A stretch of 64,000 nucleotides of DNA from CALCKW01 sp033852095 (GTDB lineage Bacteria; Pseudomonadota; Gammaproteobacteria; CALCKW01). The stretch lies in assembly GCA_033852095.1 (NCBI GenBank), contig JAWSVD010000134.1, forward strand, positions 37,482 through 101,481, read 5' to 3'. Below the pieces are notes generated by a model that ran no database searches, was not told the DNA's origin, and worked only from the letters and a program-made list of their open reading frames with translations. The position numbers and the translations under genes are program-made. This document shows positions 1 through 8,772 of this stretch, piece after piece; the stretch's first letter is position 1; each line of letters begins with the position of its first letter.

Positions 1-2
1 GG

Positions 3-1442
3 CAACTGCTGACCACCCGCAGCGAACTGGCTCTGGAACAACTGGCGATCAACGCGCGCAGCCCCACCCATGCGGGCTGGCTCGCGCTGCTGCAATCCCT
101 CAGAGCGCTACAAGCACAGGGCCTGGACTACCGCTCAACCGTCGCCACTTGGCAGGGGCAGTACAACGAACACCCAGCCCTCGCCATGCTCTTGAACACA
201 GAGCAAGATATCGACAGCCTGCTGGCCAGCGGCACACCCAGCGGCCGCATTTCGCTGATGGGCACCGACGCCATAGCACTGCTGCTGCCCTTCAACGACC
301 GCCTGGCGAAGTTTTCTAATGCCATTCGCGACGGGCTGCTGGCCGCGCAGTACGAGAGCGGCAGCACCCGCGAAATCCGCATTTACAACATCGGCAGCAA
401 CCCCGCCGACGCACTGCCCACCTACCAGCGTGCCGTGGCGGACGGCGCCCAGCTAGTGATCGGCCCGCTGCGGCGCAAAGCTCTCGAATCCCTGGTGCGC
501 TACGGCGAGCTCAGCACCCCCGTGATCGCTCTGAACTACCTGCCACGTGGCGGCGCTGACAACCTGATCCAGTTCGGGCTCTCCCCCGAGGACGAGGCGC
601 GTGATGCCGCCAACTACATGGCGCAGGCCGGCTTGCGTACCGCGGCAATGATCCTGCCTGACACAGAAGCCGGCGCCCGCAGCGGTGAGGCCTTCAGACA
701 ACAACTCGAGCGCTGGGGCGGCGAAGTGGTGGCGAGCGAAACACTCGACGGCACCCGCAAAGACTACCGCAAGGAGCTCTCGGCCCTGCTGCTCATCAAT
801 GACAGCTTACAGCGCCGCCGTAACATCCAAGGCGCGCTCGATACCAGCCTGGTGTTCGAGACCCGCACACGCACCGATCTCGACGCCATCTTTGCCCCCG
901 TGTCCCCCGCCATTGGGCGGGTGCTGAAACCGCAACTGGATTTCCACAGCGCACAGGACACCCCCCTACTCGCCAGCTCCTCCATCTACAGCGGCAGCCC
1001 GCAACCGGGCACAGACAACGACTTGAATGGCACGTTATTCAACGACATCCCCTGGCTGCTCGAAGCCAGCAGCAGTCGCGAGGGCGGCCTGCGCAAAAGC
1101 GCCGCCAAACTAAAACTCAGCGAAGGGCCCTTGGCGCGCTTTTTTGCCCTCGGTATTGACGCCTACCGGGTAACCGAGCAACTGCCAAGTATGCTGCAAG
1201 ACAACAACTACTTGGTGGAAGGCGCCACCGGCAAGCTGCTGCTGAGCCCCGAGCGACGGATCAGGCGCCACCTGGCCTGGGCCGAATTCACCGCCGGCAA
1301 CCCCAAGTCAATCCCCTACAACCCAGCGCCCGTGGAGCCACCGCCACCGACCAGCTCCCTGTTCGAACTCACCGAAACAGCGGACGACTCACCGGGAGAA
1401 TTTGAGGGCGAGCTTGAGGGCAGCTATGCCGAAGACCTCTAA
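3..1442 (+). CDS. lpoA: LpoA-type penicillin-binding protein activator (C-terminal part)
   Basis: The gene enters from the left edge, so its N-terminal lipoprotein signal and most of the TPR-like domain are outside the window. In-frame codons run back to base 3. The visible part is a periplasmic-binding-protein-like domain of the LpoA (YraM) family. It opens with a segment resembling the family signature (LLLPFNDRLAKFSNAIRDG), and an N-terminal stretch with W, GWLALL and HPA fits the end of the helical domain. LpoA is an outer-membrane lipoprotein that stimulates the transpeptidase activity of PBP1A in peptidoglycan synthesis. The next two genes are yraN and a diaA-like gene, the same order as in E. 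coli, which supports the call. The C-terminal tail is acidic and low in complexity. Confidence 0.9.
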   Translation, partial: QLLTTRSELALEQLAINARSPTHAGWLALLQSLRALQAQGLDYRSTVATWQGQYNEHPALAMLLNTEQDIDSLLASGTPSGRISLMGTDAIALLLPFNDRLAKFSNAIRDGLLAAQYESGSTREIRIYNIGSNPADALPTYQRAVADGAQLVIGPLRRKALESLVRYGELSTPVIALNYLPRGGADNLIQFGLSPEDEARDAANYMAQAGLRTAAMILPDTEAGARSGEAFRQQLERWGGEVVASETLDGTRKDYRKELSALLLINDSLQRRRNIQGALDTSLVFETRTRTDLDAIFAPVSPAIGRVLKPQLDFHSAQDTPLLASSSIYSGSPQPGTDNDLNGTLFNDIPWLLEASSSREGGLRKSAAKLKLSEGPLARFFALGIDAYRVTEQLPSMLQDNNYLVEGATGKLLLSPERRIRRHLAWAEFTAGNPKSIPYNPAPVEPPPPTSSLFELTETADDSPGEFEGELEGSYAEDL

Positions 1443-1791
1443 ACAACTGGACGGCCAGGCCGCCGAAGACGCCGCATTGGCCCTGCTGCTCAAGGCAGGC
1501 CTGCGCTTGTTGATGCGCAACTACAGCTGCCGCTGGGGCGAAGTGGACCTGGTGATGAAAGACAAAAACTGCATTGTCTTTGTGGAGGTACGCTACCGGC
1601 GCAGCAGCAGCCACGGCGGCGCGGCGGCCAGCGTGGATAATCGCAAGCAAGCCAAGCTGCAAAAGACAGCCCAGCACTACTTGCAGCGCCACGCACCCTC
1701 CACGCGCCAAGCCGCCCGCATTGATGTGATCGCGGTGCACCCGCAAGCCGACAGCCTGCACTGTGAGTGGATCCCCAACGCGGTGCAATGA
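1426..1791 (+). CDS. yraN: YraN family protein (UPF0102, endonuclease-like fold)
   Basis: About 121 residues, typical for the family. The conserved UPF0102 core is visible: a GQAAEDAA helix, a YSCRWGEVDLVMKD segment and FVEVRYRRSS. The E-D-(E)VRYR pattern resembles the PD-(D/E)XK nuclease fold. The biochemical role is unsettled in the family. I chose the ATG at 1426, which has a GAGGGC ribosome-binding site just upstream, over a TTG at 1402. The gene overlaps the end of lpoA by 17 bases, so the two are probably translationally coupled. Confidence 0.88.
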   Translation: MPKTSKQLDGQAAEDAALALLLKAGLRLLMRNYSCRWGEVDLVMKDKNCIVFVEVRYRRSSSHGGAAASVDNRKQAKLQKTAQHYLQRHAPSTRQAARIDVIAVHPQADSLHCEWIPNAVQ

Positions 1792-1990
1792 ATTAACGGC
1801 TACGCGCTAGCCACTCGATCCGACCGACCCGAACTTGCGCAGCAGGCCTCAGTAGCGCATCGACAAGCACACCCCGCCACAGCTAGAAAGCAAAGCCTCA
1901 AAGCCGGTGGGATTTTCTAGGCCTTTAGATGCGCACCCGCTAAAAGAGCACCTATACTCGGTGATCCCCCGTTAAATCCGATGCAACAGC

Positions 1991-2548
1991 ATGGCCAGCC
2001 AGCAACTTTCACAGCGAATCCAACTACTCCAGCGCGCAGAAGAGACCCTGTCTGCCACCCTGGAACTGGCGGCGGAGACACTGGTGCAAACCGTTATCAA
2101 CGGCGGCAAAATCATGATCTGCGGGGACGAGGCCGGCTACACCATCGCGGCGGAATTCACCCACAAGCTGGTGCACACCTACCAAGTCGAACGCCCCCCT
2201 CTGCCCGCGTGCCTACTGACCACGCAATTTGCAAGCGCGGACGATGCGCTCTATGAGCGGCAAGTGCAAGCTCTGGGGAAAGCTGAAGACACACTGGTGT
2301 GTATTTTGGGCGGTCAAGATGCCCGCCTGCTGACGCGCGTGATCTACCAAGCGCACTCACTGCAGCTGCCGGTGTTGGTGATCGACAACCCGCTGGCACG
2401 GCCAGCCGCAGCCGAGCTGTGGGAAGAAGACGTGGAAATATGCACGCCCTGCGACAACCCAGCGCTGGTACACGAACTGCAAACAACGCTGGTGCACTGC
2501 CTCTGCGAATCCATCGACCTCGAGCTATTCGGCGGTCCCGGCAGCTAG
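1991..2548 (+). CDS. diaA: SIS-domain protein, DiaA/GmhA-like
   Basis: A 185-residue single SIS (sugar isomerase) domain protein in the position of E. coli diaA, after lpoA and yraN. DiaA binds DnaA and promotes timely initiation of replication; its relative GmhA is a phosphoheptose isomerase. The segment around residues 38-60 (GGKIMICGDEAGYTIAAEF) corresponds to the GNGxSAxxAxHF phosphosugar loop but has lost the Asn and Ser residues, so sugar binding is doubtful. The ERPPLPA segment that follows is well conserved. A 199-base gap separates it from yraN, so it may have its own promoter. Replication control is inferred from synteny; isomerase function is unlikely. Confidence 0.75.
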   Translation: MASQQLSQRIQLLQRAEETLSATLELAAETLVQTVINGGKIMICGDEAGYTIAAEFTHKLVHTYQVERPPLPACLLTTQFASADDALYERQVQALGKAEDTLVCILGGQDARLLTRVIYQAHSLQLPVLVIDNPLARPAAAELWEEDVEICTPCDNPALVHELQTTLVHCLCESIDLELFGGPGS

Positions 2549-2640
2549 GAGCTCGGAGCTCCGCCGCACAAGCGTGCGCAAGCAAGGCGCCCAGCCAACC
2601 CCTCTGAAGAACTTATTCGGGCTTTCTATCGGACAAAAAA

Positions 2641-2661
2641 AAGAGGCTCAAGGCCTCTTTT
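2641..2661. terminator. Bidirectional terminator between diaA and sspB
   Basis: A 7-bp stem AAGAGGC/GCCTCTT with a 5-base loop, flanked by an A-run on one side and a T-run on the other. It lies between convergent genes and can serve both. Confidence 0.8.
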
Positions 2662-2663
2662 TT

Positions 2664-3104
2664 CTACTTCACTACCCGCAACGCAGGTCGCTTACCGCCA
2701 CTGGGCGGCTTATCGTCCGGCCCCTTGTCGCTAGGCACACTGGGTGCAACCGCTGGATCCACACCCATGCCGGGCGTGTCATCGCTGAACATCATGCCCT
2801 GCCCGTTCTCTTTGGCGTAGACAGCGGAGACAGCGACAATAGGCGCTGTCACCCACATCGCCTGCCCACTGAAGCGCGCGCTGAAGGTGACTGACTCCGC
2901 CCCCAACTCCAAATCACGGGAAGCCCCTGGACCTATGTTGAGCACGATTCGACCGTCCTCCACATAGTCCAAAGGCACTTCTACCCCCTCTTGATTTGCA
3001 TCGACAAGCAGGTAGGGCGTCAGGCCGTTGTCACAAATCCACTCGTACATCGCACGAATAAGATAAGGCCTACTGGAGGTCATCGCTTTGGGCAACTCAG
3101 CCAT
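2664..3104 (-). CDS. sspB: ClpXP protease specificity-enhancing factor SspB
   Basis: 146 residues from the ATG at 3104. SspB is the adaptor that binds ssrA-tagged proteins and tethers them to ClpX. The N-terminal RPYLIRAMYEWICDNGLTPYLLVD block is the dimerisation and substrate-binding fold. A Pro-rich linker follows, and the protein ends RPALRVVK, the short XB motif that docks on ClpX. The frame is open further upstream to 3233, but that part lies inside sspA and does not match the family. The start codon shares one base with the sspA stop (TGATG), so translation is coupled. Confidence 0.95.
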   Translation of the reverse strand: MAELPKAMTSSRPYLIRAMYEWICDNGLTPYLLVDANQEGVEVPLDYVEDGRIVLNIGPGASRDLELGAESVTFSARFSGQAMWVTAPIVAVSAVYAKENGQGMMFSDDTPGMGVDPAVAPSVPSDKGPDDKPPSGGKRPALRVVK

Positions 3105-3724
3105 CAGCGCATCTCGCGCTCGACTTCGGTCAAGCTCTCTACAAAGCCTGCTCGCTTGAACATCCGCTCCGCATAGTCTTGAATCGGCTTGGTTTCCTTG
3201 GGCAGATCCACACCGTACTTGGGCAAACGCCACAACAGCGGTGCGATGGTCGCGTCAACCAAAGAGAACTCATCCGACAGGAAAAAAGGCTTGAGCTCAA
3301 ACACTTCAGCCGAGGCAACCAAACGCTCGCGCATCAACTTTCGCGCCTCAGTGCGTTTTTTCTCGCTGCCGTTTTCCAAAGTGTGGGCCAGGGGATACCA
3401 GTCATTTTCAACGCGGTAGAGCGCCAAGCGCGTTCGCGCTCGGGAAACCGGGTCCACTGGCATCAATGGCGGATGAGGAAATCGCTCATCCAAGTATTCC
3501 GCTATCACTCGAGAGTCATAGAGCACCAAATCACGGTCCACCAAGGTGGGTACCGTGTTGTAGGGATTCAGGTGCTGCAGATCTTCCGGCAGATAGTCTG
3601 GATCAACGTCTTCAACTTCAACAACGATGTCTTTTTCTGACAATACGACACGCACACGATGGCTGTGCATGTCACTAGGTACTGAAAACAGCGTCATTAC
3701 CGATCGACGGGCAATGGCAGTCAC
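3104..3724 (-). CDS. sspA: Stringent starvation protein A
   Basis: 206 residues with a GST-like fold: an N-terminal thioredoxin-like domain (RSVMTLFSVPSD, then TVPTLVDRDLVLYDSRVIAEYLDERFP) and a C-terminal helical domain (FSLVDATIAPLLWRL). SspA binds RNA polymerase and alters promoter choice in starvation and stationary phase, and is not an active glutathione transferase. The start is a GTG. It lies 154 bases downstream of petC on the same strand, and petABC-sspAB is a common gammaproteobacterial order. Confidence 0.95.
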   Translation of the reverse strand: MTAIARRSVMTLFSVPSDMHSHRVRVVLSEKDIVVEVEDVDPDYLPEDLQHLNPYNTVPTLVDRDLVLYDSRVIAEYLDERFPHPPLMPVDPVSRARTRLALYRVENDWYPLAHTLENGSEKKRTEARKLMRERLVASAEVFELKPFFLSDEFSLVDATIAPLLWRLPKYGVDLPKETKPIQDYAERMFKRAGFVESLTEVEREMR

Positions 3725-3828
3725 ATATTACTCCAAGTTGGCCAGTGGAGACGCCAAACAGCGGTCCTACCGGCAAATGATACTCACAGGCTAATCCTGC
3801 ATAAAACACTGATCTCACAAACAAAGAA

Positions 3829-3857
3829 GGACGAGCGTCCAGAGCAGACGCCCGTCC
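3829..3857 (-). terminator. Hairpin after petC, probable terminator or attenuator
   Basis: An 11-bp stem with one mismatch (GGACGAGCGTC/GACGCCCGTCC) and a 7-base loop. On the minus strand it is followed by a T-rich tract, TTCTTTGTTTG. It lies between petC and sspA and may reduce readthrough from the bc1 operon. Confidence 0.6.
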
Positions 3858-3878
3858 CAGCCTGTTCACAAGAAATCT

Positions 3879-4646
3879 CTAGCGCACGTCGCGCCACCAT
3901 TCTTTCTTCAGTACATAGGCACCTGCTGTAAAGACAAACAAGAACAGCATCACCCAAATACCCATGCTAATTCGCTGTGCCCGGCCAGGCTCAGCAGCAT
4001 AATGGAGGAAATTTACCAGATCTCGGACCACCTTGTCATACTCTCTAGCAGACAAAGACCCTTCCGTAACCTGCTCGAAGCCCTCAAAGACCTTGTGTTT
4101 TTCACCGTGGTCGCCTGTGGTCTCAGTGTACACCGCGCGCTGCAGACCCTGAAGCTCCCACATTACATTGGGCATACCCACGTCCGGATAAGCCAAATTA
4201 TTGTGACCCGTGCCGGTTCGAGACTCGTCGATGTGAAAAGTCTTCAAGTAGGTGTATATCCAATCCACACCACGCGAGCGCGCGGTCAAGGACAGATCAG
4301 GCGGCACCACACCAAAAGCGCCCTTGGCGTAATCGGTCGCCATGGCACTGTCCATCATGTCCGTGACCTTGTGCCGCTTGCCGTCGACATTGCTGGTGAA
4401 AATAAGATTTTCTTCAACAATATCAGCAGGCAAGCCCAAGTCATTCGCCATGCGGTTGTAGCGCAGATAACCCAAACTGTGGCAGCCCAAGCAGTAGTTC
4501 ACGTAGGTTTGAGCCCCGCGCTGCAACGACGCCTTGTTGTTCGGCTGCAGATGCACCGACTCCATATGGCCACCGCCACCTGAGGCTTGCACCAACACAG
4601 GCAACAGACAGGCGACCGCGGCAACGATAATTTTACGTCCCAACAT
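3879..4646 (-). CDS. petC: Ubiquinol-cytochrome c reductase, cytochrome c1
   Basis: 255 residues. It has an N-terminal signal sequence (KIIVAAVACLLPVLVQA), a haem c motif CLGCH at residues 52-56, the PPDLSLTARSRG segment typical of cytochrome c1, and a C-terminal membrane anchor (ISMGIWVMLFLFVFTAGAYVL) with a KEWWRD end. It passes electrons from the Rieske protein to soluble cytochrome c in the periplasm. The start shares one base with the petB stop. Confidence 0.97.
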   Translation of the reverse strand: MLGRKIIVAAVACLLPVLVQASGGGGHMESVHLQPNNKASLQRGAQTYVNYCLGCHSLGYLRYNRMANDLGLPADIVEENLIFTSNVDGKRHKVTDMMDSAMATDYAKGAFGVVPPDLSLTARSRGVDWIYTYLKTFHIDESRTGTGHNNLAYPDVGMPNVMWELQGLQRAVYTETTGDHGEKHKVFEGFEQVTEGSLSAREYDKVVRDLVNFLHYAAEPGRAQRISMGIWVMLFLFVFTAGAYVLKKEWWRDVR

Positions 4647-5881
4647 CAGTGAGTCACCCTCTCTGGTACAGGCTTGGTGTTCTCATCGCCACTGATAACC
4701 CACAGCGCGACAAAATAACCAAAATAAACAACCGTAAACAGGCGAGACAAAATAGTCCCCAGATCGGTCGGCGCTTGCAGACCGTAATAGCCCAACACAA
4801 CAAAAGCGATCGCCAGCAGGATCAAATTGTATTTGAAGGCCGGTGAGCGATAACGGATGGACCGCACCTTGCCGCGATCGATCCACGGCAGGAAGAACAG
4901 CACCACAATTGCTCCCCCCATCACCATGACGCCCGGAAAGGCCGAACCGAACATGGAGGGCGTGGCCCGCAACATGGCGTAAAAAGGCGTGAAGTACCAC
5001 ACCGGCGCAATGTGCTCAGGGGTCTTCAGCGGATCTGCGGGGATAAAGTTCGCGTGCTCAAGAAAATACCCCCCCATCTCCGGCGCGAAGAACACCACCG
5101 CAAAAAACACAATGAAGAACACACCGGTACCGAAGGTGTCCTTGACGGTGTAATAGGGGTGAAAGGGTATGCCGTCCAAGGGTATGCCGTCGGCGCCCTT
5201 CTTTTTCTTGATGTCCACACCGTCTGGGTTGTTAGAGCCCACGTGGTGCAGTGCCACGATGTGCAGGAACACCAGCGCCACCAAGATCAGCGGCACCGCG
5301 ATCACGTGGAAGGCAAAGAAGCGGTTCAGGGTGATGTCCGAGACAATAAAGTCGCCGCGCACCCACTCGGTCAGCGCCGGGCCAATCCAGGGGATGGTGT
5401 TGAACAGCGAGAGAATAACCTGCGCGCCCCAGTAAGACATCTGCCCCCAAGGCAGCAGATAGCCCATGAAGGCCTCGGCCATCAAGGCGACGTAGATCAA
5501 CATGCCAAAGACCCAGATCAGCTCGCGGGGCTTTTGGTAGGAGCCGTACATCAATCCGCGGAACATGTGCAGGTAGACAACGATAAAGAAGAAGGACGCG
5601 CCGGTTGAATGCATGTAGCGAATCAACCAGCCGTAATCGACGTCCCGCATGATGTACTCGACCGAACTGAACGCCGCGGCGCCGTCGGGTTTGTAGTTCA
5701 TGGTCAGGAAAATACCCGTCACCAGCTGCAAAATCAGCATCACAAAGGAGAGGACGCCGAAGTAATACCAGAAGTTAAAGTTCTTCGGTGCGTAGTATTT
5801 GGACATGTGATATTCGTAGGTTTCCGACAGAGGGAACCTGTCGTCTATCCACGTCATCAATGCATTTTTCTGCTCTGCCAT
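4646..5881 (-). CDS. petB: Ubiquinol-cytochrome c reductase, cytochrome b
   Basis: 411 residues and highly hydrophobic, with the eight-helix layout of full-length cytochrome b. Visible landmarks are the haem-binding HSTGASFFFIVVYLHMFRG, the Qo-site region GYLLPWGQMSYWGAQV, the second haem His pair in RFFAFHVIAVPLILVALVFLHIVALHHVG, and the PEW-loop equivalent PVWYFTPFYAMLRA. It is the quinol-oxidising membrane core of complex III. It overlaps both petA and petC by one base (TGATG). Confidence 0.97.
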   Translation of the reverse strand: MAEQKNALMTWIDDRFPLSETYEYHMSKYYAPKNFNFWYYFGVLSFVMLILQLVTGIFLTMNYKPDGAAAFSSVEYIMRDVDYGWLIRYMHSTGASFFFIVVYLHMFRGLMYGSYQKPRELIWVFGMLIYVALMAEAFMGYLLPWGQMSYWGAQVILSLFNTIPWIGPALTEWVRGDFIVSDITLNRFFAFHVIAVPLILVALVFLHIVALHHVGSNNPDGVDIKKKKGADGIPLDGIPFHPYYTVKDTFGTGVFFIVFFAVVFFAPEMGGYFLEHANFIPADPLKTPEHIAPVWYFTPFYAMLRATPSMFGSAFPGVMVMGGAIVVLFFLPWIDRGKVRSIRYRSPAFKYNLILLAIAFVVLGYYGLQAPTDLGTILSRLFTVVYFGYFVALWVISGDENTKPVPERVTH

Positions 5882-6504
5882 CAGGCGCTCTCCTGATCTT
5901 CGCCAATGACGATTTGAGTTTCAGTGAGGTATTTATACGGGGGCACTTCGAGATTTTTAGGCGCGGGCATACCTGTATACACACGGCCAGAAAAATCGAA
6001 TTTCGAACCGTGGCAAGGACAGAAAAACCCGCCGAACCAGGTCGCGCCTAAGTCGGGCGGCCCCACTTCAGGTCGGTAGGTGGGCGCGCAGCCAAGGTGC
6101 GTACAGACACCGAGCAGCACCAACATATTGGGCCTGATCGCGCGCTCCGCACCCACGGCGTAGGCCGGTTGCTGCGGCATGCTCGACTCGGGATCAGCCA
6201 ACAGCTCCTCCTCTTCAACAGTGGCCAAACTGGCCAGCGCCTCATCGGTGCGGTTGACAATCCAGACAGGCTTGCCACGCCACTCAACAGTCATCATTTG
6301 TCCCGGTTCAAGCTTGCTGATATCCACTTCGACCGGCGCACCAGCCGCTCGAGCTCGCGCGCTGGGCGCAAAGGATTTCAGCATAGGGACCGCCAACCCA
6401 ACGACACCAGCCGCACCAACCACACTCACAGAGGTGGTCAGAAATCGGCGGCGCTTAGGGTCCAAGTCGCTCAGGTCGAGCGAGCCTTGCTCAGCGTTTG
6501 CCAT
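5881..6504 (-). CDS. petA: Ubiquinol-cytochrome c reductase, Rieske iron-sulfur subunit
   Basis: 207 residues from the ATG at 6504, which has a GGAGAA ribosome-binding site. A twin-arginine-like KRRRFLTTSVSVVGAAGVVGLAVP anchor lies at residues 18-40. The 2Fe-2S cluster ligands are in CTHLGC (134-139) and CPCHGS (162-167). It moves electrons from quinol to cytochrome c1. The frame extends to 6606 without family resemblance, so the longer start is rejected. It is first gene of petABC; the 206-base gap upstream should hold the promoter. Confidence 0.97.
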   Translation of the reverse strand: MANAEQGSLDLSDLDPKRRRFLTTSVSVVGAAGVVGLAVPMLKSFAPSARARAAGAPVEVDISKLEPGQMMTVEWRGKPVWIVNRTDEALASLATVEEEELLADPESSMPQQPAYAVGAERAIRPNMLVLLGVCTHLGCAPTYRPEVGPPDLGATWFGGFFCPCHGSKFDFSGRVYTGMPAPKNLEVPPYKYLTETQIVIGEDQESA

Positions 6505-6710
6505 GCACAGGTTCTCCAACAAAGGTAATTCGAAAAAGGTGTTCAAATCGAGTGTTAGGGCCCTGCACCTGATCTTTTTCGAGCAAGTGTCGACCGTGAA
6601 TCCCACCCGAATCGACGGACTAAAAAACGCACGTATAAGCTGTCAATTCTACCACAAACACATACTTCGCCTGTGCAAATCACAACCAAAGAAGCAACTT
6701 ATTTCCGGAT

Positions 6711-7475
6711 CTAGACGGGATTGTCAATGTCCACAAAACGGTACTGCAAAGAAAAGTGATCCGCCAAATACCGACCCAGGGCCTGAACGCCTCCACGCTC
6801 CGTGGCGTGATGGCCCGCCGCTAGGTAGGCGATGCCCGTCTCGCGCGCGGTGTGCGTGGTGCGCTCCGACACCTCCCCCGAGACAAATACCTGCGCCCCG
6901 GCCTCACGCGCTTGATCGATGAAATCCTGCGCCCCGCCACTGCAGAGCGCCACACGCTGCACCGTTTGGCCGTGATCACCCAACAGCAAGGGCTCTCGGC
7001 TCAGCACCCGTGACACATCTTGGGCGAAGGCGGACAACAGCCTGGGCTCGGCCAACTCACCCAGCCAGAGCAGGCCGTCCGTGCCGCCCGCGCGCAATTG
7101 CCGCACATTTTGCAATGAAAAATCCCGTGCCAGGCACGCGTTATTGCCCAATGTCGGGTGCACATCCAGCGGCAGATGATAGGCGAACAAATTCATGTCG
7201 TTTTTCATCAAACGGCGGATCCGACGGCCCTTCATGCCCACCAGCGGCTCCGGCTCCCCCTTCCAGAAATAGCCGTGGTGCACCAGCACCGCACAGGCGC
7301 CCCAGGCCTCCGCCTCGCGCAGCAAGGCCTCCGAGGCTGTCACCCCCACCATCAGTTTCTCGATGGACTCACGGCCTTCAACCTGCAGGCCATTGGGGCA
7401 GTAATCGGCCACAGCCGCCACCGACAACAAAGACTGGCAATAATCAGAAAATGTCTCGCGATCAATCATGTTCAA
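6711..7475 (-). CDS. NIF3-like dinuclear metal-centre protein (YbgI family)
   Basis: 254 residues. Family landmarks: CPNGLQVEG near residue 26, VGVTASEALLREA, the metal-binding VLVHHGYFWKGEP segment, AYHLPLDVHPTLGNN, and near the end SGEVSERTTHTARETGIAYLAAGHHATERGGV. The His and Glu residues in these blocks are the known metal ligands of the family. The cellular role is not firmly established; links to GTP cyclohydrolase-type proteins are by name only. It is divergent from the degS-like protease, with about 115 bases between them. Confidence 0.92.
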   Translation of the reverse strand: MNMIDRETFSDYCQSLLSVAAVADYCPNGLQVEGRESIEKLMVGVTASEALLREAEAWGACAVLVHHGYFWKGEPEPLVGMKGRRIRRLMKNDMNLFAYHLPLDVHPTLGNNACLARDFSLQNVRQLRAGGTDGLLWLGELAEPRLLSAFAQDVSRVLSREPLLLGDHGQTVQRVALCSGGAQDFIDQAREAGAQVFVSGEVSERTTHTARETGIAYLAAGHHATERGGVQALGRYLADHFSLQYRFVDIDNPV

Positions 7476-7589
7476 TGCACAAATAATAGAAATCCCAGTG
7501 TTATCATAGACCAGCGACTGAGGGGCAATTCAGCGCTGCTTTTTTGATTACCCACCACCACCCAACGCACCGCAAGGACCACGCCTAGC

Positions 7590-8663
7590 ATGACCTCCGC
7601 CCTGCGCCCGCTGATCTACGCCATCCTGACCGGTGTATTGATGGCATTTGCCGCATTCGGTGCCTGGCAACTGCTGCAGGCCAGCCCGCCACCGACCGCC
7701 AACACGGCGAGCTACGCCCCAGCTGTCAACCGCGCCTCGCCCTCGGTGGTGCAGGTTGAGGCACAGCGGCGCGACCTCAGCCTGCCCACCAGCAGCAACC
7801 CGGTGCTCAACGAGCTGTTCGGTGACGAATCCGTGGCGAGCACCGTCAACAGCCAGGGATCGGGCATCGTGGTGCGCGCGGACGGCCATATCCTGACCAA
7901 TTACCACGTGGTGCGCGACGCACAAGAGATTGCGGTCACCCTCACCGACCGGCGCAGGCTGCCCGCCGTTGTCGTCGGCGTGGACATTGAAACCGACATC
8001 GCCGTGCTCAAAGTCAACGCCAGCGAGCTGCCGCCGATCAACGCCGGCGACGACGGCCTGCTCGCCGTGGGGGATGTAGTGCTGGCCATCGGCAACCCCT
8101 ACGGCATCGGCCAGACCGTCACCCAGGGCATCGTCTCTGCGCTGCGGCGCCAGGTGGGCGGCTTCAGCGTGTACGACCAGTTCATCCAGACAGACGCCGC
8201 CATCAACCCCGGCAGCTCCGGCGGCGCGCTGGTGAATTTACAAGGCGAGCTGATCGGGCTGAACACCTCCGTTTTCAACGGCGCGGCCGACGCCCGCGGC
8301 ATCAGCTTCGCCATCCCGGCGCGCATGTTGTTCAGCATTGTTGACCAACTCATCGACAAGGGCGCCGTGCGCAGGGGCTGGCTCGGGGTCAGCGGCATCG
8401 ACGTCGCCCACTCTCCGTTGCGCGATCGCGCCAACACGGGCGTGGTCGTTACTGGGGTATTTCAGGGCGGCCCCGCCGACATCGCCGGCATAAAACCCGG
8501 GGATGTCATCGACGGTCTGGATGAACTCGCCACCCCCGACGCACGCAGCCTGCAGTACGTGAGTTCGCACATCACGCCCAGCACTGCCGTTCTGCTGCAT
8601 GGCAGGCGCAACGGCAAGGCTTTCAAAGCCAAGCTGACCATGGGCGAACGCCAGCGACAGTAA
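7590..8663 (+). CDS. degS: Membrane-anchored serine endoprotease, DegS/AlgW type
   Basis: 357 residues: an N-terminal membrane anchor (about 8-30), a trypsin-like protease domain and a single C-terminal PDZ domain (about 265-350). The catalytic triad is visible as His in ILTNYHVV, Asp in ETDIAVLK and Ser in NPGSSGGA. One PDZ rather than two, plus the anchor, separates it from DegP/DegQ. The family senses misfolded outer-membrane proteins and makes the first cut in the anti-sigma factor RseA/MucA, releasing sigma-E. No anti-sigma gene is in the window. Start ATG at 7590. Confidence 0.93.
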   Translation: MTSALRPLIYAILTGVLMAFAAFGAWQLLQASPPPTANTASYAPAVNRASPSVVQVEAQRRDLSLPTSSNPVLNELFGDESVASTVNSQGSGIVVRADGHILTNYHVVRDAQEIAVTLTDRRRLPAVVVGVDIETDIAVLKVNASELPPINAGDDGLLAVGDVVLAIGNPYGIGQTVTQGIVSALRRQVGGFSVYDQFIQTDAAINPGSSGGALVNLQGELIGLNTSVFNGAADARGISFAIPARMLFSIVDQLIDKGAVRRGWLGVSGIDVAHSPLRDRANTGVVVTGVFQGGPADIAGIKPGDVIDGLDELATPDARSLQYVSSHITPSTAVLLHGRRNGKAFKAKLTMGERQRQ

Positions 8664-8710
8664 AGAGCGGGCTTGCAAAAACAACGTAGAAACCCCGCCA
8701 TAGGCGCAAA

Positions 8711-8740
8711 AAAAAGACGGCCAAAAGGCCGCCTGTTTTT
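8711..8740. terminator. Bidirectional terminator between degS and the OMP gene
   Basis: Hairpin CGGCC-AAAA-GGCCG, extendable past one mismatch, with an A-run before it and a T-run after it. It lies between convergent genes. Confidence 0.8.
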
Positions 8741-8772
8741 TATCACTGCAATAGAACGCTGCTGCACAGCAA

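Noticed and set aside
6505..6606. Longer petA N-terminus
   Set aside because: The added residues do not match Rieske proteins, while ATG 6504 has a good ribosome-binding site.
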